The notes under the pieces: model-generated
Seen by the model: the letters and a program-made list of their open reading frames with translations, nothing else
Databases searched by the model: none
Told to the model about the DNA's origin: nothing
Shown here: positions 40,223-47,844 of the stretch, piece by piece
Numbering within the stretch: the first letter of the stretch is position 1
How the letters are laid out: each line of letters begins with the position of its first letter
Assembly: GCF_014252395.1 (NCBI RefSeq)
Contig: NZ_CP059219.1
Span: 448,828 to 512,827 of the forward strand
DNA length: 64,000 nucleotides
From: Blattabacterium cuenoti
GTDB taxonomy: Bacteria > Bacteroidota > Bacteroidia > Flavobacteriales > Blattabacteriaceae
Direction of reading: 5' to 3'
Translations under genes and position numbers: made by a program

Positions 40223-41794
40223 ATGAAAATAAATGTTGGATTTTCGGTATTAATGGGGTTTTTGATTGGAGTTATTACATGTTATTTTTTTGGAAAAAAA
40301 TCCATATTAAAAAAATATATTCAACTATTAGAAAAAGCTAACATTCAAGCTAAAAAAATCATAAAAAATGCCGAAAAAAAAGGAGAATCCATAAAAAAAA
40401 ATAAAATGCTTCAAGCAAAAGAAAAATTTATAGAACTTAAATCAAAACATGAAAAAGATATTCATATTAGAGAAAAAAAAATAACTGACATAGAAAATAA
40501 AACAATAGAAAAAGAAAATAGATTATCTAAAGAAATAGAAATATACTTTAAAAGAAATAATCGTTTGGAAACACAAATAAATGATTATGAAAATCAATAT
40601 AAAATTCTTAAAAATGAACAAAAAAAATTTAAAAATATACATATTAAACAAGTGGAATTACTTGAAAAAATATCTAATTATTCTTCAGAAGAAGCTAAAA
40701 ATGAATTAATTAAAATTTTTAAAGAAGAAGCAAAAATAAAAGCACAATCTCATATACAAAATATTATAGAAGAATCACAATTAACTGCAAAAATGGAAGC
40801 TAAAAAAATTGTAATTCAAGCTATTCAAAGAATAGGAACAGAACAAGCCATTGAAAATGCAGTATCTGTTTTTAATATAGAATCAGATGATGTTAAAGGA
40901 CGTATTATTGGACGTGAAGGAAGAAATATAAGAGCTTTAGAAAAAGCTACAGGTGTAGAAATTATTGTAGATGATACTCCAGAAGCTATTCTTTTATCTT
41001 GTTTTAATCCTATAAGAAGAGAAGTTGCTAGACTTTCTCTTCATAAATTAGTAATAGATGGACGTATACATCCAGCAAGAATTGAAGAAATCGTAGCTAA
41101 AACAGAAATTCAAATTGAAGAAGAAATAGTTGAAATAGGAAAAAAAAATATAATAGATTTAGGTATTCATGGAATACATCCTGAATTAATTAGAATGATA
41201 GGAAGAATGAAATATCGTTCTTCTTATGGTCAAAATTTATTACAACATTCTCGTGAAGTAGCTCATTTAGCAAGTATTTTAGCTTCAGAACTAGGATTAA
41301 ATGTTAAATTAGCAAAACGTGCAGGATTATTACATGATATAGGAAAAATACCTGAAACTGAATCTGAACTTCCACATGCTATTTTAGGAATGCAATGGGC
41401 TGAAAAATATGGTGAAAATATAGAAGTATGCAATGCTATAGGTTCACATCACGATGAAATAGAAATGAAAGTATTACTATCTCCTATAGTGCAAATTTCA
41501 GATTCCATTAGTGGAGCTCGTCCAGGAGTAAGAAAAAATTCTTTTGAATCTTATTCAAAAAGATTAAAAAACTTGGAGAATATAGCTTTTAGTTTTTATG
41601 GAGTTAATAAAGCTTTTGCTATTCAAGCTGGAAGAGAACTTCGTGTTTTAGTAGAAAGTAATAAAATTGATGATAAAAAAGCTTTTCAGTTATCTTGTGA
41701 TATCACAGAAAAAATAAAAAATGAAATGACTTATCCTGGTCAAATAAAAGTAACAGTGATTAGAGAAACTAGAGCTGTACAAATAGCTAGATAG
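40223..41794 (+). CDS. rny: ribonuclease Y
   Basis: A membrane-anchored endoribonuclease that starts mRNA decay. One N-terminal transmembrane helix ([18 protein letters not shown]) is followed by a long Lys/Glu coiled coil (about 25-195). The KH domain then contains [19 protein letters not shown], and the HD domain contains the metal motif LLHDIGK with the earlier [10 protein letters not shown] chose the ATG at 40223. A GTG two codons earlier (40217) is also possible. The 523-aa length is standard. It is divergent from the desulfurase and 20 nt upstream of the deoxyhypusine-synthase-like gene. Confidence 0.95.
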   Translation: MKINVGFSVLMGFLIGVITCYFFGKKSILKKYIQLLEKANIQAKKIIKNAEKKGESIKKNKMLQAKEKFIELKSKHEKDIHIREKKITDIENKTIEKENRLSKEIEIYFKRNNRLETQINDYENQYKILKNEQKKFKNIHIKQVELLEKISNYSSEEAKNELIKIFKEEAKIKAQSHIQNIIEESQLTAKMEAKKIVIQAIQRIGTEQAIENAVSVFNIESDDVKGRIIGREGRNIRALEKATGVEIIVDDTPEAILLSCFNPIRREVARLSLHKLVIDGRIHPARIEEIVAKTEIQIEEEIVEIGKKNIIDLGIHGIHPELIRMIGRMKYRSSYGQNLLQHSREVAHLASILASELGLNVKLAKRAGLLHDIGKIPETESELPHAILGMQWAEKYGENIEVCNAIGSHHDEIEMKVLLSPIVQISDSISGARPGVRKNSFESYSKRLKNLENIAFSFYGVNKAFAIQAGRELRVLVESNKIDDKKAFQLSCDITEKIKNEMTYPGQIKVTVIRETRAVQIAR

Positions 41795-41814
41795 ATAAAA
41801 AAAATAAAAATTTT

Positions 41815-42786
41815 ATGAAAGACTCTCCTATTACTTCTTTTATTAAAAAATATTTTCTTCATTTTAATGCTTTAACTTTATCAGAAGCAGCTAAAGCATA
41901 TAAATGTCATATAGAAAATAATGGAAAAATGATGATTACCTTAGCAGGAGCAATGAGTACTGCAGAATTAGGAAAAATATTAGCTGAAATGATTTTAAAA
42001 GATAAAGTTCATATTATTTCTTGTACAGGAGCCAATTTAGAAGAAGATATATTAAACTTAATAGCTCATTCTCATTATAAAAAAATTCCAAATTATAGAG
42101 ATCTAACTCCTAATGAGGAAAAAAATTTTTTAAAAAAAGGATATTATCGTGTAACCGATACTTGCATCCCAGAAGAACAAGCATTTAAAAAACTTCAAAA
42201 ATATATTTTTAAAATCTGGGAAAGATCTCAAAAAAAATCAGAACGTTATTTTCCACATGAATATATTTATCAATTATTATTAGAAAATATATTAGAACCA
42301 TATAATATAAATTCAAAAAATAGTTGGGTATTAGCAGCTGCAAAAAAAAATTTACCTATGGTAGTTCCAGGTTGGGAAGATAGTACTATAGGAAATATTT
42401 TTGCTTCATGTTGTATGAAAAAATTGTTTAGACCATATCTTGTAAAAAATGGAATTGAATATATGATATTTTTAGCAAAATGGTATCAAAAAGAATGTAT
42501 AAAACATAAAATAGGTTTTTTTCAAATTGGAGGAGGTATATCAGGTGATTTTCCTATTTGTGTTGTACCTATGCTTTCTCAAGATATAGGTTTTCATCCT
42601 ACTCCATTTTGGTCTTATTTTTGTCAAATATCTGATTCTACTACAAGTTATGGTTCTTATTCAGGAGCAATACCAAATGAAAAAATAACTTGGGGAAAGT
42701 TAGATAAAGATACTCCAAAATTTATCATTGAATCAGATGCTACTATAGTTGCTCCATTAATTTTTGCATATATATTAAATATGTAA
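41815..42786 (+). CDS. deoxyhypusine synthase-like protein
   Basis: A member of the deoxyhypusine synthase family (NAD-dependent aminobutyl transfer from spermidine). The NAD-site pattern ITLAGAMSTAELG and ISCTGANLEED, the late YGSYSGAIPNEKITWGK with the lysine equivalent to the catalytic Lys (K295 here), and SDATIVAPLIFAYIL are all recognisable. Bacteria lack eIF5A, the eukaryotic substrate. Bacterial members have been linked to homospermidine formation or remain uncharacterised, so I do not assign a reaction. The length of 323 aa is close to the family norm. It lies 20 nt after rny and 27 nt before lpd. Intact catalytic residues in such a reduced genome suggest a used enzyme. Confidence 0.85.
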   Translation: MKDSPITSFIKKYFLHFNALTLSEAAKAYKCHIENNGKMMITLAGAMSTAELGKILAEMILKDKVHIISCTGANLEEDILNLIAHSHYKKIPNYRDLTPNEEKNFLKKGYYRVTDTCIPEEQAFKKLQKYIFKIWERSQKKSERYFPHEYIYQLLLENILEPYNINSKNSWVLAAAKKNLPMVVPGWEDSTIGNIFASCCMKKLFRPYLVKNGIEYMIFLAKWYQKECIKHKIGFFQIGGGISGDFPICVVPMLSQDIGFHPTPFWSYFCQISDSTTSYGSYSGAIPNEKITWGKLDKDTPKFIIESDATIVAPLIFAYILNM

Positions 42787-42813
42787 TTGTATGTATCTTT
42801 ACAAAAAAATAAA

Positions 42814-44238
42814 ATGAATAATTCATACGATCTTGTTGTTATTGGTTCTGGACCAGGAGGATATATATCAGCAATTAGAGCTAGTCAACTTGGATTAAAT
42901 ACAGCTATTGTAGAAAAATATACTAATTTAGGTGGAACATGTTTGAACGTAGGATGTATCCCTTCTAAATGTATTTTAGATTCTTCTAAATTTTTTTATT
43001 TATCTAAAAATGATTATTCTTCACATGGAATTTTTTTTGAAAAATTATCTTTTGATTTTAAAAAAATGATAGATAGAAAAAATAAAATAGTAAATGATCT
43101 TAATATTGGAATAAAATATTTAATGAAAAAAAATAAAATTGATTTATATCAAGGAATAGGATCATTTGATGAAAAAAATATTCTATCTATAAAAGAAATC
43201 AAATCATTAAAACAAAAAGAAAAAATACAATTTAAGTATTGTATAATATCAACAGGTTCTAAACCTTTATGTTTACCATATTTAAATTTTAGTATAAAAA
43301 ATAGAATAATTTCCTCTACAGAAGCACTTCATATGGATGAAATACCTAAAAAAATAATTATTATTGGAGGAGGTATAATAGGATTAGAATTAGGTTCTAT
43401 TTTTAATAGATTAGGAAGTGAGGTAATTATATTAGAAGTAATGGATAATATAATATCAAATATGGATCATTCTTTAAGTAAAGGTATTCAAAAAATATTA
43501 GAGAAATCATCTATTCAAATAGAAAATTCTTTATCTATTACTAATGTAAAATTAGAAGATAATAATGAAAAAGTATCAGTTTTTGTAAAATATAATAATG
43601 GAAAAAAAATAAAAATTATAGGAGATTATTGTTTAATATCTATAGGAAGAAGTCCATATACAAAAAATTTAGGATTAGAAAATATAGGTATAAAAAAAGA
43701 TAAAAAAGGATTTATATTAGTTAATGAATTCTTACAAAGTAGTATTAATAATATCTATGCTATTGGAGATGTTATAGGAGGTAAAATGTTAGCACATAAA
43801 GCAGAAGAAGAAGGTTTATACGCTGTAGAACATATGATAGGACAAATACCAAATAAATTAAATTACAATTTAATTCCATCAGTTATTTATACACATCCTG
43901 AAGTAGCTAGTGTAGGATATACTGAAAATGAAATAAAAAAAAATAAAATAGAATATAATATAGGAACTTTTCCTATGAAAGCATTAGGAAGAGCACGTGC
44001 AAGCGGTAGTATGGATGGTTTTTTAAAAATAATTTCTAACAAAAAAACAGATGAAATATTAGGTGTTCATATTATAGGAGATCGTGCTGCAGATATGATA
44101 ATGGAAGCTACTGTAGCTATGGAATTTCGTTCTTCTTCTGAAGATATATATAGAATATGTCATCCACATCCTACTTATAGTGAATCTTTTAAAGAAGCCT
44201 CTTTACTAAATTTTGAAAATCGTTCCATACATATATAG
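42814..44238 (+). CDS. lpd: dihydrolipoyl dehydrogenase
   Basis: The E3 flavoprotein of the pyruvate and 2-oxoglutarate dehydrogenase complexes. FAD fold VIGSGPGGYISAIRA, redox disulfide GGTCLNVGCIPSK (C43/C48), NAD fold IIGGGIIGLELGSIF, AIGDV and the C-terminal active-site HPHPTYSE are complete. I start at the ATG at 42814 (MNNSYDLVV). A TTG at 42787 would add nine residues without similarity. The resulting length is 474 aa, slightly longer than usual. It converges on the ferredoxin gene 9 nt away. Confidence 0.96.
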   Translation: MNNSYDLVVIGSGPGGYISAIRASQLGLNTAIVEKYTNLGGTCLNVGCIPSKCILDSSKFFYLSKNDYSSHGIFFEKLSFDFKKMIDRKNKIVNDLNIGIKYLMKKNKIDLYQGIGSFDEKNILSIKEIKSLKQKEKIQFKYCIISTGSKPLCLPYLNFSIKNRIISSTEALHMDEIPKKIIIIGGGIIGLELGSIFNRLGSEVIILEVMDNIISNMDHSLSKGIQKILEKSSIQIENSLSITNVKLEDNNEKVSVFVKYNNGKKIKIIGDYCLISIGRSPYTKNLGLENIGIKKDKKGFILVNEFLQSSINNIYAIGDVIGGKMLAHKAEEEGLYAVEHMIGQIPNKLNYNLIPSVIYTHPEVASVGYTENEIKKNKIEYNIGTFPMKALGRARASGSMDGFLKIISNKKTDEILGVHIIGDRAADMIMEATVAMEFRSSSEDIYRICHPHPTYSESFKEASLLNFENRSIHI

Positions 44239-44247
44239 ATAGTTAGG

Positions 44248-44583
44248 TTAGTTATGAAAAAAAATTTTTTTTTCTAATAACTTATCTTTAGTTTCTAAAT
44301 TTTTTTTATCTAAAACACAACAATTAACTGGACATATAGAAATACATTGTGGTTCTTCATAAAAACCAACACATTCAGTACATTTTTCTGAAACTATAAA
44401 ATATATATTGTTTTCTATTGGATTTTGATATTTAGTAAAATATATTGGTATATTTTTTTTTTCTTTTAAAGAATTACCATCTATCATTCTCCATTTTTTT
44501 CCTCCTTCATAAATAGCTTGATTAGGACATTCAGGTTCGCAAGCTCCACAATTGATACACTCTTTTGTAATTTTTATGGACAT
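44248..44583 (-). CDS. dicluster 4Fe-4S ferredoxin
   Basis: A 111-aa ferredoxin with an N-terminal cluster motif [20 protein letters not shown] (C9, C12, C15, C19). A second site, with an insertion between cysteines, follows (C68, C71, C80, C84 and an extra adjacent pair C88-C89). This longer second motif is typical of YfhL/Allochromatium-type ferredoxins. It diverges from the acyl-CoA reductase gene across 30 nt, an association common in Bacteroidota. It may supply electrons to that or another reductase; the partner is inference. Confidence 0.9.
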   Translation of the reverse strand: MSIKITKECINCGACEPECPNQAIYEGGKKWRMIDGNSLKEKKNIPIYFTKYQNPIENNIYFIVSEKCTECVGFYEEPQCISICPVNCCVLDKKNLETKDKLLEKKIFFHN

Positions 44584-44613
44584 TTGAATTTTAGTTTAAT
44601 TTTTTAAATTATA

Positions 44614-45660
44614 ATGATTAAAATTTTCGATGAATTAGGTTCTTTATTTAGAGAATTTAATAAATTTTATTTACATGAAAAATATATATCTAAACATTTT
44701 AAAAAATTTTTTATTCCTTTTCAAAAAATTTTATTAAAAATAACTATTATAAATAGTTGGTTTTCTATAGAAGATTTATTAATAACTATTGACCAATGGG
44801 GTAAAACGCTTAAAAAGGAAAAATTAAAAAATTGGATAAAAAAATATGATATAAATAAAAATAATAATTTAAAAAAAGTTTTAGTTATTATGCCTGGAAA
44901 TATTCCTATAGTAGGATTTCATGATTTTTTATGTATTATTTTATCAGGATTTAATATAATAATTAAACTTTCTGAAGAAGATAATTTATTATTACCTTTT
45001 TTGTGTAAAATTTTAGTATATAAAAAACCTGAATTAAAAAATAAAATAAAGTTTACAAAAAATATTTTTAATGAAAAATTTGATTACGTAATAGCTACTG
45101 GAAATAACAATACAGCTCGTTATTTTCAATATTTTTTTCGTAAAAAAAACCTTCTTTTAAGAAAAAGAAAAACTTCCATAGCTATATTACAAGGAAATGA
45201 AAAAGAAAAAGAATTAATCTCTTTAAACAAAGATATATTAACATATTCTGGAAGAGGTTGTAGAAATGTAGGAAAAATATTTATTCCTTATGATTATAAT
45301 TTTTTTTTTCTTTTAAAAAATTCATATACATATGAATATATAACAAATAATTATAAATACATGAATAATTATAAATATTATTTAACTATTTGTAAAATGA
45401 ATCAAATTCCTATTTATAAAAATCACTTTATAATTTTAAAAAATGAAGAAAACTATTATAGCCCAATATCCGTTGTATATTATGAATATTATAAAAATTT
45501 AAATATTTTAAAAAAAAAAATTAAAAAAAATAATAAAAAAATACAATGTATAGTCTCTAAAAATTTTTATAAAAAAGAAATTAATTTTGGTCAAACACAA
45601 TATCCTATATTAGAAGATTTTTCTGATGGAATTGATACAATTAAATTTTTAAATAAATAA
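44614..45660 (+). CDS. LuxC-like acyl-CoA reductase
   Basis: A 348-aa protein of the LuxC acyl-CoA/acyl-carrier reductase family (aldehyde dehydrogenase-like fold). Visible blocks are VLVIMPGNIPIVGFHDFLCI (the NAD(P)-site strand-turn), YVIATGNNNTARYF, and LTYSGRGCRNVGKIFIP with probable nucleophile Cys216. The family reduces a fatty acyl thioester to the aldehyde. In Bacteroidota it is widespread, without luciferase genes, and its physiological product is unclear to me. It is strongly Lys/Asn/Tyr-rich, suggesting relaxed constraint, but the frame is intact. It is paired divergently with the ferredoxin. Confidence 0.8.
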   Translation: MIKIFDELGSLFREFNKFYLHEKYISKHFKKFFIPFQKILLKITIINSWFSIEDLLITIDQWGKTLKKEKLKNWIKKYDINKNNNLKKVLVIMPGNIPIVGFHDFLCIILSGFNIIIKLSEEDNLLLPFLCKILVYKKPELKNKIKFTKNIFNEKFDYVIATGNNNTARYFQYFFRKKNLLLRKRKTSIAILQGNEKEKELISLNKDILTYSGRGCRNVGKIFIPYDYNFFFLLKNSYTYEYITNNYKYMNNYKYYLTICKMNQIPIYKNHFIILKNEENYYSPISVVYYEYYKNLNILKKKIKKNNKKIQCIVSKNFYKKEINFGQTQYPILEDFSDGIDTIKFLNK

Positions 45661-45675
45661 ATTAATTTATTTATT
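45652..45675. repeat. 24-nt perfect palindrome across two convergent stop codons
   Basis: AATAAATAAATT followed by its exact reverse complement. It contains the stop codon of the acyl-CoA reductase gene on one strand and that of ribD on the other. It is entirely A/T. It may act as a weak bidirectional 3' end signal or be a by-product of AT drift. Confidence 0.4.
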
Positions 45676-46717
45676 CATCATAAAAATTTTTATAAAAAAG
45701 TTGATCTTGATCAAGATCCATTATTTTTAATACTTTACCTCCTATTTCTGGAGCTTTTAAACCTTTTTTTAATAAAACATTGCATATAAAAATTCTACAT
45801 TCATCCCATATATTTTCTTTTATGAAACTTTCTAAAATTTTTTTTCCTCCTTCTACAATCATAGATTGTATTTTTTTTTGATATAATATATATATCATAT
45901 TTTTTAATATTTCTCTATCAAAAGAAATATGAATATATTCTGTATTTATTTCATTTTTTTTATTTTTTTCTGTAAAAACAATAGTAGGTTGTGATTTATC
46001 TAAAATAAAATAATTAGAAGGTATTTTAAGTTTTTTATCAAAAAAAATTCTAATAGGGTTTTTTCCAAACCAATCTCTAACATTTAATTTTGGATTATCA
46101 TTCAATACAGTTTTTCTTCCTACTAAAATACTATTTTCTTCAGATCTCCATTTATGAGTCAATTGTCTAGAATAAATACTACTAATCCAAATTTTTTTTT
46201 TTCTATATTTTTTATCTATGAATCCATCATAACTTTGAGCCCATTTCAGAATAATATAAGGACGATTTTTTTCATGAAAAGTAAAAAAACGTTTATTTAA
46301 ATTTCTACATTTATTTTTTAAAACGTTTTCTATTATTTCTATTCCAAATTCTTTCAATTTTTTTATTCCTAATCCTTTTACTTTATCAGAAGGATCTTTT
46401 ATTCCAATTACTACTCTTGGTATATTATTTTTAATAATTAAGTCTACACAAGGAGGAGTTTTTCCAAAATGAATACATGGTTCTAATGTAACATAAAGAG
46501 TAGAATCAATAAGTAAATGTTTATTTTTTATTTTGTTAATAGCTTCTACTTCTGCATGATTCATCCCATTTTTATAATGCCATCCTTCTGAAATAACAAA
46601 CCCATTTCGTTCTATTACACATCCAACCATAGGATTAGGATAAGTAAATCCTAAGCCAATTTTAGCCAATTGTATAGCTCTCATCATGAAAATATCTTTA
46701 TAATTTTTTTTATTCAT
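45671..46717 (-). CDS. ribD: bifunctional riboflavin deaminase/reductase RibD
   Basis: Catalyses steps two and three of riboflavin synthesis: deamination of the pyrimidine, then NADPH reduction of the ribosyl side chain. The N-terminal deaminase domain has the zinc ligands in HAEVEAI and PCIHFGKTPPC plus GFTYPNPMVGCVI. The reductase domain begins around residue 150 (RPYIILKWAQSYDGFI) and contains SILVGRKTVLNDNPKLNVR (in parts: LVGRKTVLND, NPKLNVR). The length of 348 aa is normal. It lies 6 nt after aroE in an rpsU-aroE-ribD transcript. Confidence 0.95.
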   Translation of the reverse strand: MNKKNYKDIFMMRAIQLAKIGLGFTYPNPMVGCVIERNGFVISEGWHYKNGMNHAEVEAINKIKNKHLLIDSTLYVTLEPCIHFGKTPPCVDLIIKNNIPRVVIGIKDPSDKVKGLGIKKLKEFGIEIIENVLKNKCRNLNKRFFTFHEKNRPYIILKWAQSYDGFIDKKYRKKKIWISSIYSRQLTHKWRSEENSILVGRKTVLNDNPKLNVRDWFGKNPIRIFFDKKLKIPSNYFILDKSQPTIVFTEKNKKNEINTEYIHISFDREILKNMIYILYQKKIQSMIVEGGKKILESFIKENIWDECRIFICNVLLKKGLKAPEIGGKVLKIMDLDQDQLFYKNFYDE

Positions 46718-46723
46718 AATTAA

Positions 46724-47488
46724 TTATGAATTCCATATTTTCCAAGATTCTTCTGCTTGAAGGTATAACATATCTAATCCATTTCTAGTAATAGCTCCTT
46801 TTTCTTTTCCTTTTTTTATAAAAAGAGTCTTACTTGGATTATATACCATATCATAAAAATAGTGTTTATTTGTACAATATTCATATGGTAAAGGAGGACA
46901 AAAATTTATATTTGGATATGTACCCAAAGGAGTACAATTAATAATAATTTTATATTTATTCAATAAATTTTTATTTATATCTTCATAAGATAAAGCATTT
47001 TTATTTTTTTTTCTAGAAACATATTGATATGGTATTTCTAATTTTTTTAATACGAATGAAACTGCTTTAGAGACTCCTCCAGTTCCTAAAATTAAAGCTT
47101 TAAGATTTCTTTGACATAAAAATTTTTTTATATCTTTTTTAAAAGATAATTCAAAACCAAAAACATCTGTATTATATCCTATTCTATGTTGATCTTTTAT
47201 TTTTATAACGTTTACAGATCCTATTAACCTTGTTTCTGTCGTTAATCTTGTTAAAAAAGGAATGATACTTGTTTTATAAGGTATAGTAACATTACATCCT
47301 TTTAAAAAAGGATTTTTAAAAATGAAAGATACTTTTTCTATTTTTGGAATGTCAAAAACTTCATATTTTGCATAATTAATCCTTTCTTTTTGAAACTTTT
47401 TTAAAAAAAATTCTTTTGAAAAAGAATAATGTATATCCTTTCCTATTAATCCAAAAATATATTTATAATTTTTTTTACAATTAAACAT
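46724..47488 (-). CDS. aroE: shikimate dehydrogenase
   Basis: Reduces 3-dehydroshikimate to shikimate with NADPH. The substrate-site pattern FGLIGKDIHYSFSKEFF, the NVTIPYKTS loop with the catalytic Lys, and GYNTDVFGFE are visible. The NADP-binding GTGGVSKAV and the C-terminal RNGLDMLYLQAEESWKIW complete the family. The length of 254 aa is somewhat short but complete, as usual in Flavobacteria. It sits 6 nt downstream of rpsU and works in the same pathway as aroC. Confidence 0.95.
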   Translation of the reverse strand: MFNCKKNYKYIFGLIGKDIHYSFSKEFFLKKFQKERINYAKYEVFDIPKIEKVSFIFKNPFLKGCNVTIPYKTSIIPFLTRLTTETRLIGSVNVIKIKDQHRIGYNTDVFGFELSFKKDIKKFLCQRNLKALILGTGGVSKAVSFVLKKLEIPYQYVSRKKNKNALSYEDINKNLLNKYKIIINCTPLGTYPNINFCPPLPYEYCTNKHYFYDMVYNPSKTLFIKKGKEKGAITRNGLDMLYLQAEESWKIWNS

Positions 47489-47494
47489 ATAAAA

Positions 47495-47692
47495 TTATTC
47501 TTCTCTTTTTAATTTCATACGTTCTCTATATTTAGCCCTTAAAATTTCATTTCTTCTTCCTTCAGAAGGTTTTATATATTGTTGTTTTTCTCTAAATTCT
47601 TTTAGAATACGAGTTTTATCAAATTTTTTTTTACATTTTTTTAAGGCTTTATCAATTGATTCACCTTCTCTAACTGTAGTAATTAAAATCAT
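47495..47692 (-). CDS. rpsU: 30S ribosomal protein S21
   Basis: A small basic protein of the 30S platform near the 3' end of 16S rRNA. At 65 aa it has the conserved VREGESIDKALKKCKKKF start, EFREKQQYIKPSE in the middle, and an Arg-rich C-terminus. It follows tRNA-Val(GAC) by 21 nt in the same direction and leads aroE-ribD, so a ribosomal promoter probably drives two biosynthetic genes. Confidence 0.95.
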   Translation of the reverse strand: MILITTVREGESIDKALKKCKKKFDKTRILKEFREKQQYIKPSEGRRNEILRAKYRERMKLKREE

Positions 47693-47713
47693 ACCAAAAT
47701 ACTAATATTTAAG

Positions 47714-47789
47714 TGGACACTATCGGATTTGAACCGATGTCCTCTACTCTGTCAAAGTAGCGCTCTGAACCAAACTGAGCTAAATGTCC
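47714..47789 (-). tRNA. trnV: tRNA-Val (anticodon GAC)
   Basis: A 76-nt cloverleaf on the minus strand. The acceptor GGACATT pairs with AGTGTCC including one G-U, the anticodon stem-loop is CTACT TTGACAG AGTAG, the T-arm is ATCGG TTCAAAT CCGAT, and the discriminator is A. It complements tRNA-Val(UAC) at 4729-4804. Confidence 0.95.
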
Positions 47790-47798
47790 TTTTGTCAA

Positions 47799-47806
47799 CA
47801 AAATTA
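47799..47806 (-). promoter_or_regulatory. candidate -7 promoter element (TAATTTTG) for tRNA-Val/rpsU
   Basis: On the minus strand TAATTTTG fits TANNTTTG and would place initiation almost at the tRNA 5' end (47789). No TTTG is at the -33 spacing. Confidence 0.35.
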
Positions 47807-47844
47807 AGTATTTTTTAATAATAAGGATCATAATCTTATAAAAT

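Noticed and set aside
40153..40341. Plus-strand open frame overlapping the rny start
   Set aside because: Out of frame with rny, no conserved motif, overlaps the membrane anchor and coiled-coil coding sequence.
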